A stretch of DNA of 64,000 nucleotides from DZBG01 sp049241565 (GTDB lineage: Bacteria; Bdellovibrionota; Bacteriovoracia; Bacteriovoracales; Bacteriovoracaceae), in NCBI GenBank assembly GCA_049241565.1, contig JBMLQL010000025.1:34457-98456 (forward strand), given 5' to 3'. Every line of letters starts with the position of its first letter. Positions within the stretch are counted from its first letter, which is position 1. The translations under genes were made by a program, and so were the position numbers. Shown in pieces: positions 11,931-20,341 of this stretch. The notes under the pieces were generated by a model. The model saw only the letters and a program-made list of their open reading frames with translations, was not told where the DNA came from and ran no database searches.

Positions 11931-14015
11931 ATGAAATCATCTGATCTTCATAAGGTTCGTAATATCGGCATCATGGCCCACATTGATGCCGGTAAGACGA
12001 CCACCACAGAACGTATCCTTTTTTATACCGGAAAAAACTATAAAATGGGTGAAGTCCATGATGGGACTGCAACCATGGACTGGATGATCCAGGAGCAAGA
12101 GCGTGGTATTACTATCACTGCCGCTGCGACGACCTGTCATTGGGGTCAAACCGTTATTAATATCATCGATACTCCAGGCCATGTTGACTTTACCATTGAG
12201 GTAGAAAGATCTCTGCGCGTTCTTGATGGGGCCGTGGGTGTCTTTTGTGCCGTCGCTGGGGTTGAGCCTCAATCTGAAACAGTTTGGGGACAGGCCGATA
12301 AATATAAAGTTCCTCGTATTGCCTTCGTTAATAAAATGGACCGTACGGGAGCTGATTTTCTCAATGTACTCTCTGAAATCAGAGAAAAACTTGGAAAAAA
12401 AGCAGCTGCGATTCAGATGCCTATTGGCTCAGAAGAAAACTTTAAAGGGATGATCGATCTCATTACGCTTAAAGCGATGGTTTGGTCAGGAAACTCTCAA
12501 GGTGATAAATTTGAACTTTTAGATCTTTCTGGAGCTGAACTTGATGAGGCCAAGCTTTATCGCGATGAGCTTCTAGAAACTCTCGCTGATTTTGACGATA
12601 AACTTGCTGACGATTATTTATCAGGCAATGAAATTTCAGTGGCCACTATTGAAGAGGCCATTCGCAAGGCGACTATTCAGCATGGATTTATCCCTGTGCT
12701 TTGTGGTTCTGCTTTTAAAAATAAAGGTGTCCAACCTTTACTCGATTCTATCGGTAAATACCTTCCTTCACCTGTTGATCGTGGAGAAGTGAAAGGCCAT
12801 GATGCCAAAAACTTTGACAATATTATTTCTCGTCAACCAGATGATAAAGATCTGTTCTCGGCCATTGCTTTTAAAATTGCCTCAGATCCATTTGTAGGAC
12901 GTATTACTTATATCCGTGTGTACTCTGGAACTCTCAAAAACGGGGAACAAATTTATAACCCTCTTGAGAAGAAAAAAGAGCGAATCACAAAAATTCTTCA
13001 GATGCATGCTAACAAACGCTCAGAGCTTGAAGAAGCTTCAGCCGGAGATATTGTGGCAGTTTCTGGACTTAAGTTTACAACAACAGGACAAACTCTTTGT
13101 GTTGAACACAAAGCGATCATTTATGATCTCATGGAGTTTCCTGAAACTGTTATCTCGATTGCGATTGAGCCAAAAACTACTCAAGACGAAGAAAAACTGA
13201 ATACGACTCTTGAGTATTTAAAAATTGAAGATCCATCTTTTACTTACAGAACAAATAAAGAAACGGGACAGCTTCTCATTTTCGGAATGGGCGAGCTCCA
13301 TCTTGATATTATTGCTGATCGACTTGAGCGTGAGTTCAAGGTTGGAGTGAACAAAGGTGCCCCTCAAGTTTCATATCGTGAATCAATCAGTGGTTCTGGC
13401 CATGGCGAAAATACTGTTCGTCGTGAAGTGGCCGGGAAAAATCAATTTGGACATTGCTCTGTTCACGTTGAGCCTATTGAGCATGGGAATGAAATCAAAA
13501 TTGAATTCAAAAAGAAAAATCGTGCTATCCCTGAAGAAGTTTATGAGGCCATTAAACATGGAATCATGGATTCTGCTCCAGGTGGAGCGATGGCCGGATA
13601 CCCACTTATTGGCATCAAGGTGCTCGTTGATGAGCCTCAGTACAATGAGGCTGAGTCAAATGATGTGGCCTATGTCATAGCGGCTTCTATGGCCTTCAAA
13701 GAGGCGTGTCAAAAGGCCGGTCTGGTTCTCATGGAGCCTGAAATGAGCCTAGAGGTTATAACGCCAAGTGATTATGCAGGTGATGTGATTGCGGATATTA
13801 ATGCCAAACGAGGCAAAATACTCGGGATTGAGCCTAAAAATAATAAAGATGTTTTAAAAGCAGAAGTTCCGCTTTCAGGAATGTTCGGGTACAGTACTCA
13901 ACTCAGATCTAGAACCCAAGGTCGAGCGAGCTTTACACTGACGTTCAAGCGTTATGAAGCATTAACTAATAACCAAGCAAAAGAAATCCTACTTAAGAGA
14001 GGAATTTACATTTAA
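11931..14015 (+). CDS. fusA: Elongation factor G
   Basis: The 694-residue product is translational GTPase EF-G, which drives translocation. G1 (AHIDAGKT, about residues 16-23), the switch I region around GEVHDGTATMDWM, G3 (DTPGHVDF), G4 (NKMD) and G5 (GSAF) are intact, and domains II-V follow in order. Two things are odd. No Shine-Dalgarno sequence precedes ATG 11931 (the upstream bases are CTCATTCTAATTC), suggesting translation coupled to rpsG. The gene also uses alanine GCC and GGCC contexts far more than its ribosomal neighbours, like ordinary genes of this window. A second EF-G elsewhere is possible. Confidence 0.97.
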   Translation: MKSSDLHKVRNIGIMAHIDAGKTTTTERILFYTGKNYKMGEVHDGTATMDWMIQEQERGITITAAATTCHWGQTVINIIDTPGHVDFTIEVERSLRVLDGAVGVFCAVAGVEPQSETVWGQADKYKVPRIAFVNKMDRTGADFLNVLSEIREKLGKKAAAIQMPIGSEENFKGMIDLITLKAMVWSGNSQGDKFELLDLSGAELDEAKLYRDELLETLADFDDKLADDYLSGNEISVATIEEAIRKATIQHGFIPVLCGSAFKNKGVQPLLDSIGKYLPSPVDRGEVKGHDAKNFDNIISRQPDDKDLFSAIAFKIASDPFVGRITYIRVYSGTLKNGEQIYNPLEKKKERITKILQMHANKRSELEEASAGDIVAVSGLKFTTTGQTLCVEHKAIIYDLMEFPETVISIAIEPKTTQDEEKLNTTLEYLKIEDPSFTYRTNKETGQLLIFGMGELHLDIIADRLEREFKVGVNKGAPQVSYRESISGSGHGENTVRREVAGKNQFGHCSVHVEPIEHGNEIKIEFKKKNRAIPEEVYEAIKHGIMDSAPGGAMAGYPLIGIKVLVDEPQYNEAESNDVAYVIAASMAFKEACQKAGLVLMEPEMSLEVITPSDYAGDVIADINAKRGKILGIEPKNNKDVLKAEVPLSGMFGYSTQLRSRTQGRASFTLTFKRYEALTNNQAKEILLKRGIYI

Positions 14016-14026
14016 GGAGAAGCCCC

Positions 14027-15217
14027 ATGGCTAAGGAAAAATTTGACCGTAGTAAGCCGCACGTTAACATCGGAACTATTGGTCACGTAGATCACGGTAA
14101 AACAACTCTAACAGCAGCTATCACAATGACGATGGCGAAAGTTTACGGTGGGACAGCAAAATCTTATGCTGACATCGACTCAGCTCCTGAAGAAAAAGCT
14201 CGTGGTATTACAATCAATACTGCACACGTTGAGTATACGACAGCGAACCGTCACTACGCTCACGTAGATTGTCCGGGACATGCTGACTACGTTAAGAACA
14301 TGATTACTGGTGCAGCTCAGATGGATGGAGCTATTCTTGTTTGTTCAGCGGCTGATGGTCCTATGCCTCAGACACGTGAGCATATCCTTCTTGCTCGTCA
14401 GGTAGGGGTGCCAGCGATTGTTGTGTTCATGAATAAAGTTGATCAAGTTGATGATGCAGAACTTTTAGATCTTGTTGAAATGGAAATTAGAGAGCTTCTT
14501 TCTAAGTACCAATTCCCTGGAGATGATATTCCTGTAGTTAAGGGATCTGCTCTTGCAGCGGTTGAGGGACGTAATCCTGAGATTGGTGAGAAAGCGATCG
14601 TTGAGCTTATGGCGAAAGTGGATGAATATATTCCAACGCCAGCTCGTGATATTGATAAGCCGTTCCTTATGCCTGTGGAAGACGTGTTCTCGATCTCTGG
14701 TCGTGGAACGGTTGTAACAGGTCGTATTGAGCGTGGGATTGTTAAGGTAGGGGAAGAGATCGATATTATCGGTATCAAGGCCGCTCAGAAGTCTACGGTA
14801 ACTGGTGTAGAGATGTTCCGTAAGCTTCTTGACGAAGGTCGTGCGGGTGATAACGTGGGTCTTCTTCTTCGTGGAACGAAGAGAGAAGATGTAGAGCGTG
14901 GTCAGTGTATGATTAAGCCGGGAACGGTTAAGCCACACGCTAAGTTCCGCGCTGAGGTTTATATTTTGACTAAAGAAGAGGGTGGACGTCACACTCCGAT
15001 CTTCAAGGGTTACCGTCCTCAGTTTTACTTCCGTACAACGGATGTGACTGGTGCGATTACATTGAATGATGGAGTTGAGATGATTATGCCGGGTGACAAC
15101 ACTAGTTTTGGTGTTGAGCTGATTGCTCCAGTAGCTATGGAGAAAGGTCTTCGCTTCGCGATTCGTGAGGGTGGACGTACAATCGGTGCTGGTACAGTAT
15201 CTGATATCGTTGAATAA
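14027..15217 (+). CDS. tuf: Elongation factor Tu
   Basis: The 396-residue product is EF-Tu, which delivers aminoacyl-tRNA to the ribosome as a GTP complex. The GTPase motifs are canonical: GHVDHGKTTL, DCPGHADY, NKVD and GSAL, with the switch I segment EEKARGITINTAHVEY. Domains II and III are complete, ending AGTVSDIVE. It has a good AAGGAG site 12 bases after fusA. A terminator-like hairpin lies just after the stop codon and separates it from rpsJ. Whether a second tuf copy exists cannot be told from this window. Confidence 0.99.
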   Translation: MAKEKFDRSKPHVNIGTIGHVDHGKTTLTAAITMTMAKVYGGTAKSYADIDSAPEEKARGITINTAHVEYTTANRHYAHVDCPGHADYVKNMITGAAQMDGAILVCSAADGPMPQTREHILLARQVGVPAIVVFMNKVDQVDDAELLDLVEMEIRELLSKYQFPGDDIPVVKGSALAAVEGRNPEIGEKAIVELMAKVDEYIPTPARDIDKPFLMPVEDVFSISGRGTVVTGRIERGIVKVGEEIDIIGIKAAQKSTVTGVEMFRKLLDEGRAGDNVGLLLRGTKREDVERGQCMIKPGTVKPHAKFRAEVYILTKEEGGRHTPIFKGYRPQFYFRTTDVTGAITLNDGVEMIMPGDNTSFGVELIAPVAMEKGLRFAIREGGRTIGAGTVSDIVE

Positions 15218-15230
15218 TTGAAAAAAAAAT

Positions 15231-15264
15231 AGAATGGGCTTTACAAAGGCCCATTCTTCTTTTA
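15231..15264 (+). terminator. Intrinsic terminator/attenuator between tuf and rpsJ
   Basis: AGAATGGGC (15231-15239) pairs perfectly with GCCCATTCT (15249-15257), and three further inner pairs leave a loop of about three bases. A T-rich tail (TCTTTTACTTT) follows and a run of nine A residues precedes the stem, so it may also work from the other strand. It sits at the str/S10 operon boundary. I found no convincing promoter between it and rpsJ, so partial read-through is likely. Confidence 0.65.
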
Positions 15265-15293
15265 CTTTCCATCAAAATTTCTCTGGAGATAGT

Positions 15294-15602
15294 ATGAAAA
15301 CTAATAAGCTTAGAATCAAGCTTCGTGCCTATGACTTCAACGTTCTTGACGCTTCGGTTCAAGAAATCGTTCAAACGGCTAAAAACACAGGTGCAAGAGT
15401 AGCTGGACCAATCCCTCTACCTACTGAAATTAACCGTTATACAGTTCTTCGCTCACCGCACATTGATAAAAAATCACGTGAGCAGTTTGAAATGAGAACA
15501 CATAAGCGTCTAATCGACATCGTTGAGCCAACTCAACAGACTGTAGATAGCCTTATGAAACTAGATCTTTCAGCTGGTGTTGACGTAGAAATCAAATACT
15601 AG
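15294..15602 (+). CDS. rpsJ: 30S ribosomal protein S10 (NusE)
   Basis: The 102-residue product is S10, a component of the 30S head that also acts with NusB and NusG in transcription. RIKLRAYDFNVLD, GPIPLPTE and RSPHIDKKSREQFEMRTHKR are signature segments. ATG at 15294, preceded by CTGGAGA, gives the family length; an upstream in-frame ATG at 15234 lies inside the terminator stem and is rejected. It leads the S10 cluster. A 94-base gap with a hairpin separates it from rplC. Confidence 0.98.
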   Translation: MKTNKLRIKLRAYDFNVLDASVQEIVQTAKNTGARVAGPIPLPTEINRYTVLRSPHIDKKSREQFEMRTHKRLIDIVEPTQQTVDSLMKLDLSAGVDVEIKY

Positions 15603-15661
15603 TATAAAGCTCGAACTCGAAAAAATTTGTTTTTTTGTAGACCCTAATATCAACCATGAAT

Positions 15662-15692
15662 GCATCCCTAGAAAAGGGTGATGCTGTGGAGG
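15662..15692 (+). promoter_or_regulatory. Hairpin abutting the rplC ribosome-binding site
   Basis: GCATC (15662-15666) pairs with GATGC (15680-15684), and CCT/GGG adds three inner pairs past a single bulged T, enclosing an A-rich loop. The stem ends one base before the ribosome-binding site GTGGAGG (15686-15692). The gap from rpsJ to rplC (94 bases) is unusually long for this cluster. In enterobacteria L4 regulates the S10 operon through a leader; whether this hairpin plays such a part is a guess. Confidence 0.3.
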
Positions 15693-15696
15693 CCTA

Positions 15697-16350
15697 ATGT
15701 CAGACGCTAAAGTTAGTCTGCCCGCCTTTTACGGAATCAAGGCTGGCATGACCAGAATTTTCGACTCGAATGGGAACAATGTTCCTGTAACAGTTGTAAA
15801 ACTAATTCCAAACCTCATCTCACAAGTTAAAACTACTGAGAAAGATGGCTACACATCTTACCAAGTAGCTTATGCTGAAAAGCGTGAGTCACTTCTAACG
15901 AAGCCAGTTAAGGGTCACCTTAAGAAAGCTAGTGTAGAAAAAAATCTCTCAAATTTCTCTGAAATTCGTCTTCCAGAAGTATCGACAGATGCTCTAGGTA
16001 AAGAAGTTTCTTTCGAGGAGTTCCAAGCTTCAACAATCATCGATGTAACTGGTACCTCTAAAGGTAAAGGTTTCGCCGGAGTTATGAAACGTTATAACTT
16101 CCAAGGTGGACCTGCATCTCACGGTTCTCACTTTCACCGTCGTGTTGGTTCTATTGGTTGTCGTGCAACTCCAGCACGTGTATTTGCTAATAAGAAAATG
16201 CCTGGTCACCTTGGTGATGAGATTGTTACGGTTCAAAACCTTTCGGTTGTTGAGCTTAATCTCGAGCAAGGTTACATGCTAATTAAAGGCTCTATCCCTG
16301 GCTCTAAGAATGGTTTTGTAAAAGTTACAAAAGCCATTAAGAAAGCATAA
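15697..16350 (+). CDS. rplC: 50S ribosomal protein L3
   Basis: The 217-residue product is L3, an early assembly protein whose long loop reaches the peptidyl transferase centre. The region GGPASHGSHFHRRVGSIG, which in many bacteria includes a methylated glutamine (here the FQGGPASHGS context), and the C-terminal GSIPGSKNGFVKV are diagnostic. Length matches the bacterial family. It has a strong GGAGG site at 15688-15692 preceded by a possible regulatory hairpin, and is followed by rplD after 15 bases. Confidence 0.98.
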   Translation: MSDAKVSLPAFYGIKAGMTRIFDSNGNNVPVTVVKLIPNLISQVKTTEKDGYTSYQVAYAEKRESLLTKPVKGHLKKASVEKNLSNFSEIRLPEVSTDALGKEVSFEEFQASTIIDVTGTSKGKGFAGVMKRYNFQGGPASHGSHFHRRVGSIGCRATPARVFANKKMPGHLGDEIVTVQNLSVVELNLEQGYMLIKGSIPGSKNGFVKVTKAIKKA

Positions 16351-16365
16351 GGGCGGAGGTAGATT

Positions 16366-16983
16366 ATGACTGAAATTACATTATTAAATAACAAATTTGA
16401 AAAATCGGGATCTTTAAAAGTATCTGCAGATCTTTCAGTAGAAAAAGTTAATGTACCAGTTGTTCACCAAGTTGTTAAAGCTACTCTAGCTGGAAGACGT
16501 CAGGGAACAGCAGCTACTAAAACTAAGGGTTTTGTGTCGGGTGGTGGTAAGAAGCCGTTCAAGCAAAAAGGAACTGGTAACGCTCGTCAGGGTTCTACTC
16601 GTTCTCCTCTTATGCCAGGTGGTGGTACAGTATTTGGTCCTCAGCCACGTAGTTACGAGCAGAAAGTGAACAAGAAAGTGGTATTGACTGCAATCAATGC
16701 AATCATCGCTGACAAGTTCCAGTCTGGAAAACTTCATATCGTTGAGAAAATCGAAGCTACTGGTAAATCAAAAGATATGTTTAAGACATTAAGTGCAAGA
16801 AATCTTCTTCCTGCTCTTGTTGTAACTGCTGAGCTTAATGAAACAGTTAACAAGTCAGTAAGAAATCTTGAAAAAGCAAAGTATGCTCCGGTTGATGGTT
16901 TTAGCGTTTATGAAGCTGTAAAGTTCGAAAACCTAATCATCGAAAAAGCTGCTTTCGAAAAATTAATCAGCAGGCTGGTGTAA
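16366..16983 (+). CDS. rplD: 50S ribosomal protein L4
   Basis: The 205-residue product is L4. Its extended loop (GGKKPFKQKGTGNARQGSTRSP and GGGTVFGPQPRSYEQKVNKK) lines the nascent-peptide tunnel and touches macrolide-binding rRNA. In Escherichia coli free L4 represses the S10 operon at both transcription and translation; here no matching leader is proven. The start follows GGCGGAGG. It ends one base before rplW, so the two are almost certainly translationally coupled. Confidence 0.98.
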   Translation: MTEITLLNNKFEKSGSLKVSADLSVEKVNVPVVHQVVKATLAGRRQGTAATKTKGFVSGGGKKPFKQKGTGNARQGSTRSPLMPGGGTVFGPQPRSYEQKVNKKVVLTAINAIIADKFQSGKLHIVEKIEATGKSKDMFKTLSARNLLPALVVTAELNETVNKSVRNLEKAKYAPVDGFSVYEAVKFENLIIEKAAFEKLISRLV

Positions 16984-16984
16984 T

Positions 16985-17275
16985 ATGACAGGATTAGAAA
17001 ACGTTCTTGTTAAGCCCCTTCTCACTGAGAAGAGTGCCAAAGAGACAGAAACAAATAATAGATATGCCTTTGTTGTAAGTTTAAAGGCCAATAAAAACCA
17101 AATCAAAACAGCGGTTGAAAAATTCTTCAATGTAAAAGTTGAGAATGTTAGGACTTCTGTTCTTCCTGGAAAAACTCGCAGAACTGCTAAGGGTTATAAA
17201 AAACTTAGTTCTACGAAGAAAGCTTACGTTCAGCTTCAGGAAGGCCAAAAGATTGAGTTCTTTAAAGGCATCTAA
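16985..17275 (+). CDS. rplW: 50S ribosomal protein L23
   Basis: This 96-residue product is L23, which lies at the tunnel exit and is the docking site of trigger factor and the signal recognition particle. The segments VLVKPLLTEKSAKETE and the central NKNQIKTAVEKFFNVKVENVRT are typical. Length is normal. The start at 16985 overlaps the stop region of rplD (TAATATGA), and no separate strong ribosome-binding site is needed. rplB follows 16 bases downstream. Confidence 0.97.
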   Translation: MTGLENVLVKPLLTEKSAKETETNNRYAFVVSLKANKNQIKTAVEKFFNVKVENVRTSVLPGKTRRTAKGYKKLSSTKKAYVQLQEGQKIEFFKGI

Positions 17276-17291
17276 AGTAAAGGATTAAGCA

Positions 17292-18119
17292 ATGTCTACA
17301 GCGATTAAAAAATTTAGACCGATTACGCCATCTCAAAGAGAAATGGTTGTTGTTAACGGCGATATTACTAAAGGTGCTCGTTCACCAAAATCTCTTCTTG
17401 CTCCTAAGAAGAAGACTGCTGGTCGTAATGCACAAGGTGTTATTACAACTCGTCACCATGGTGGCGGAGCGAAGCAGAAGTATCGTTTAATTGATTTCAA
17501 AAGAAATAAGCTTGAAATCCCTGCAACAGTAAAAGCGATTGAGCACGATCCAAATCGTACTTGTAACATCGCTCTTGTTTACTACGCTGATGGACATAAA
17601 GCATACATTATTGCCCCTGTTGGACTGAAAGTGGGTGATGTGATTATTTCTTCTGACAACGCAGATATCAAAGCAGGAAACTCAAAACTCCTAAAGGATA
17701 TCCCAGTTGGTACTCTTGTTCATAACGTTGAACTTAACCCAGGTTCAGGCGGACAAATGGCACGCTCTGCAGGTGCTTATGCCCAACTTATGGCCAAAGA
17801 AGGTGAGTATGCCCTTCTTCGTTTACCGTCAGGTGAGCTACGTAACGTGAAAATCGTTTGTCGCGCAACTATCGGTCAGGTCGGTAAGATTGAGCATGAA
17901 CAAGAAAATATTGGTAAGGCTGGTAAAAACCGTCACCGTGGTATTCGTCCAACCGTTCGCGGTGTTGTGATGAACCCAGTGGATCACCCACATGGTGGTG
18001 GTGAAGGTCGTACATCTGGTGGGCGCCATCCTGTGTCTCCATGGGGTCTTCCGACTCGTGGATTTAAGACAAGAAAGAATAAGCGCACTAACAAATTTAT
18101 TGTTAAGAGAAGAAAGTAA
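17292..18119 (+). CDS. rplB: 50S ribosomal protein L2
   Basis: The 275-residue product is L2, one of the largest and most conserved 50S proteins, needed for subunit joining and peptidyl transferase structure. The diagnostic C-terminal block MNPVDHPHGGGEGRTSGG contains the conserved histidine near the catalytic centre, and RHHGGGAKQKYRLIDFKR marks the N-terminal domain. Length equals the family norm. An AAAGGA ribosome-binding site precedes ATG 17292. Confidence 0.99.
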   Translation: MSTAIKKFRPITPSQREMVVVNGDITKGARSPKSLLAPKKKTAGRNAQGVITTRHHGGGAKQKYRLIDFKRNKLEIPATVKAIEHDPNRTCNIALVYYADGHKAYIIAPVGLKVGDVIISSDNADIKAGNSKLLKDIPVGTLVHNVELNPGSGGQMARSAGAYAQLMAKEGEYALLRLPSGELRNVKIVCRATIGQVGKIEHEQENIGKAGKNRHRGIRPTVRGVVMNPVDHPHGGGEGRTSGGRHPVSPWGLPTRGFKTRKNKRTNKFIVKRRK

Positions 18120-18133
18120 TAGGGGAATAAACA

Positions 18134-18409
18134 ATGGCACGTTCGATTAAAAAAGGCCCATTTGTAGATAATTACCTCTACAAGAAAGCTGAAGAAGCTC
18201 GTAAAAATGCTAAAGGTAATACCGTTATTAAAACTTGGTCGCGTCGTTCAACGATTCTTCCAGACTTTATCGGTCTTACGTTTGCAGTCCATAACGGCAA
18301 AAAATTTATTCCAGTTTATGTAACTGACAATATGGTTGGTCATAAATTTGGAGAATTTGCTCTAACTCGTCAGTTCTCAAGCCACACGGCTGACAAGAAA
18401 GACAAATAG
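18134..18409 (+). CDS. rpsS: 30S ribosomal protein S19
   Basis: The 91-residue basic product is S19, which pairs with S13 in the 30S head and contacts A-site tRNA. RSIKKGPFVDNYL at the N-terminus and the GHKFGEFALTRQFSSH segment near the C-terminus are signatures. The RBS is AGGGG. It lies between rplB and rplV, the standard order, with 10 bases to rplV. Confidence 0.98.
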   Translation: MARSIKKGPFVDNYLYKKAEEARKNAKGNTVIKTWSRRSTILPDFIGLTFAVHNGKKFIPVYVTDNMVGHKFGEFALTRQFSSHTADKKDK

Positions 18410-18419
18410 GCGGTAACAA

Positions 18420-18752
18420 ATGATTACAGTAAAAAATAACAACGTAGGTATTTCTGCTCGCAAAGTTCGCCAAGTGGCTGACCTAGTAAGAAGAAAGAAA
18501 GTTGAAGAAGCGCTTAAGATCCTTCGCTTTTCTGAGAAAAAAGAAATTGCGATTATCGTGTCTAAGTTAATCAACAGCGGTCTTGCTATTGCTTCTGAGT
18601 CTAAAAAGTATGATCTTGATAATTTAATCATTGAAACGATTAAAGTAGATGAAGGTCCTTCTCTTAAACGTGTTATGCCACGTGCACAGGGTCGCGCTTA
18701 TAGAATCAGCAAGAAATCAAGTTACGTAACACTAGCTCTTAAAGAAGCTTAA
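18420..18752 (+). CDS. rplV: 50S ribosomal protein L22
   Basis: The 110-residue product is L22. Its N-terminal domain includes ISARKVRQVADLVRRKKVEEAL, and the beta-hairpin that reaches the narrow part of the exit tunnel is visible near the end as KRVMPRAQGRAYRI. Mutations in this hairpin alter macrolide response in other bacteria. The RBS before ATG 18420 (GGCGGT) is weak, consistent with coupling to rpsS 10 bases upstream. Confidence 0.98.
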   Translation: MITVKNNNVGISARKVRQVADLVRRKKVEEALKILRFSEKKEIAIIVSKLINSGLAIASESKKYDLDNLIIETIKVDEGPSLKRVMPRAQGRAYRISKKSSYVTLALKEA

Positions 18753-18768
18753 GCAAGGGAAAAGACAA

Positions 18769-19395
18769 ATGGGACAAAAAGTACAACCATATGGCTTTAG
18801 ATTAGGATATATCAAATCTTGGCATTCAAATTGGTATGTTAAAAACAACTACGCGACTATCTTCCAGCAAGATCTTGCGATCCGTAAGTATATCGATACA
18901 GAGCTTTCAACAGCATCTATCGCTAAGACTGACATCACAAGAACTTCTGACCAAGTAAAAGTTACAGTGTACTCGGCAAAACCGGGTGTAGCGATTGGTA
19001 AGAAAGGTACAGGAATCGAGAAAATTCGTAACGATTTGAAAAAAATCACGAATAGTCCTTTATTTTTCAATATTGCCGAGGTAAAGCGTCCTGACTCTGA
19101 AGCAAAACTTATTGCGGAAAACATTGCTCAGCAACTTGAGAAGCGTGTGGCTTTCCGTCGCGCGATGAAAAAGGTGATGACATCAGCTTTCCGTTCAGGT
19201 GTTAAAGGTATCAAGGTTAAATGTTCTGGCCGTCTAGGTGGAGCAGAAATGGCCCGTACTGAAGGATACTCTGAAAGAAAAGTTCCTCTTCATACTCTTC
19301 GCGCTGATATCGATTACGCTACAGCAGAAGCCAAGACTACTTACGGTATTATTGGTGTGAAGTGTTGGGTTTATAAGGGCGAAATTTATAAATAA
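18769..19395 (+). CDS. rpsC: 30S ribosomal protein S3
   Basis: The 208-residue product is S3. It begins with MGQKVQPYGFRLGY and has the KH-type RNA-binding motif with PGVAIGKKGTGIEKIRNDL, followed by the C-terminal domain with GVKGIKVKCSGRLGGAEMAR. Together with S4 and S5 it surrounds the mRNA entry site and takes part in helicase activity. The protein is slightly shorter than the Escherichia coli form (233), which mainly lacks the variable C-terminal tail. Confidence 0.98.
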   Translation: MGQKVQPYGFRLGYIKSWHSNWYVKNNYATIFQQDLAIRKYIDTELSTASIAKTDITRTSDQVKVTVYSAKPGVAIGKKGTGIEKIRNDLKKITNSPLFFNIAEVKRPDSEAKLIAENIAQQLEKRVAFRRAMKKVMTSAFRSGVKGIKVKCSGRLGGAEMARTEGYSERKVPLHTLRADIDYATAEAKTTYGIIGVKCWVYKGEIYK

Positions 19396-19413
19396 TTAGA
19401 ATTTGAGGTCGTT

Positions 19414-19854
19414 ATGTTAAGTCCTAAAAGAGTTAAATATAGAAAGATGCAGAAAGGTCGTATGACTGGAGCTGCGCTTACTGGTAATACACTTACTTTC
19501 GGAGAATTTGGTCTTCAAGCACTTACTTGTGGTTTTATTACAAACCGTCAAATTGAAGCTGCTCGTATCGCCATCTCTCGTGAAACTAAGCGTGGTGGAA
19601 ATCTTTGGATTAAGATCTTCCCTGATAAGTCTCTTACGAAGAAGCCTGCAGAGGTTCGTATGGGTAAAGGTAAGGGATCTCCAGAGGAGTGGGTTGCTGT
19701 CGTTAAACCTGGTCGCGTACTTTTCGAAGTAGGTGGTGTAGATAAGACAACAGCTGAAGCTGCACTTCGCCTAGCTAAGTACAAGCTCCCAGTAAGAACT
19801 AAAATCGTATCAAAAGCTGAACTCGAAGTTGAGGCAGCTAAATCTGGTAATTAA
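19414..19854 (+). CDS. rplP: 50S ribosomal protein L16
   Basis: The 146-residue product is L16, which helps shape the A site and binds 5S/23S rRNA. The N-terminus MLSPKRVKYRKMQKGRM and the RMGKGKGSPEEWVAVVKPGR segment, which includes the arginine hydroxylated in some bacteria, are conserved. It is about 10 residues longer than the usual 136 owing to a C-terminal tail (EVEAAKSGN). RBS is TGAGGT. rpmC follows after 24 bases. Confidence 0.97.
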   Translation: MLSPKRVKYRKMQKGRMTGAALTGNTLTFGEFGLQALTCGFITNRQIEAARIAISRETKRGGNLWIKIFPDKSLTKKPAEVRMGKGKGSPEEWVAVVKPGRVLFEVGGVDKTTAEAALRLAKYKLPVRTKIVSKAELEVEAAKSGN

Positions 19855-19878
19855 TATACTAGAATAGTAGAGGTAGTT

Positions 19879-20064
19879 ATGTTAAAAAGCAGCGAGATTT
19901 CTAACCTTTCAGCGAAAGAAATTAACGAAAAAGTGGCAACTTTAAAGCTAGAACTTTTCAATACAAAGTTTAATAAGCACACAACAGGTGTAGAGAAGCC
20001 ACATAAGTTAAAAGAAATCAAAAAAGATATCGCAAGACTTTTGACTGTAAAGAACAGCAAATAA
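19879..20064 (+). CDS. rpmC: 50S ribosomal protein L29
   Basis: This 61-residue product is L29, a small helical hairpin protein beside the tunnel exit next to L23. The N-terminal MLKSSEISNLSAKEINEKV and the C-terminal HKLKEIKKDIARLLTVK fit the family. It has the usual length and its usual place between rplP and rpsQ. The RBS is AGAGGT, 6 bases before ATG. Confidence 0.95.
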   Translation: MLKSSEISNLSAKEINEKVATLKLELFNTKFNKHTTGVEKPHKLKEIKKDIARLLTVKNSK

Positions 20065-20079
20065 TAATAAGGTGACAAC

Positions 20080-20331
20080 ATGAGCCAGAAAGAAACGTTT
20101 AAAAGAACATTAACTGGTATAGTTGTGAGTGCAAAATCTTCTAAGACTCTCGTAGTTAAAGTTGACCGTAAAACGATGCACCCCAAGTATAACAAGTTCG
20201 TAACAACATCAAAGAAGTTCCATGCCCACGATGAAAAATCGCAGGCACAAGAGGGGAATACAGTAGAGATTATCGAATCTCGTCCGTATTCAAAGCTCAA
20301 AAGATTCGAACTACTTAAGATTGTGAAGTAA
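20080..20331 (+). CDS. rpsQ: 30S ribosomal protein S17
   Basis: The 83-residue product is S17, an OB-fold primary rRNA-binding protein of the 30S body. TLTGIVVSAKSSKTLVVKVDR and the C-terminal IIESRPYSKLKRFEL are signature segments. RBS AAGGTGA precedes ATG 20080. It stands 10 bases before rplN in the usual order. Confidence 0.97.
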   Translation: MSQKETFKRTLTGIVVSAKSSKTLVVKVDRKTMHPKYNKFVTTSKKFHAHDEKSQAQEGNTVEIIESRPYSKLKRFELLKIVK

Positions 20332-20341
20332 GAGGTAGTAT

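Noticed and set aside
15234..15293. Longer S10 start at ATG 15234
   Set aside because: It lies in the terminator stem, and the 102-residue form from 15294 is the universal S10 length with a good RBS.
15621..15640. A6/T7 tract after rpsJ as a terminator
   Set aside because: There is no GC-containing stem; the A/T pairing alone would be too weak.
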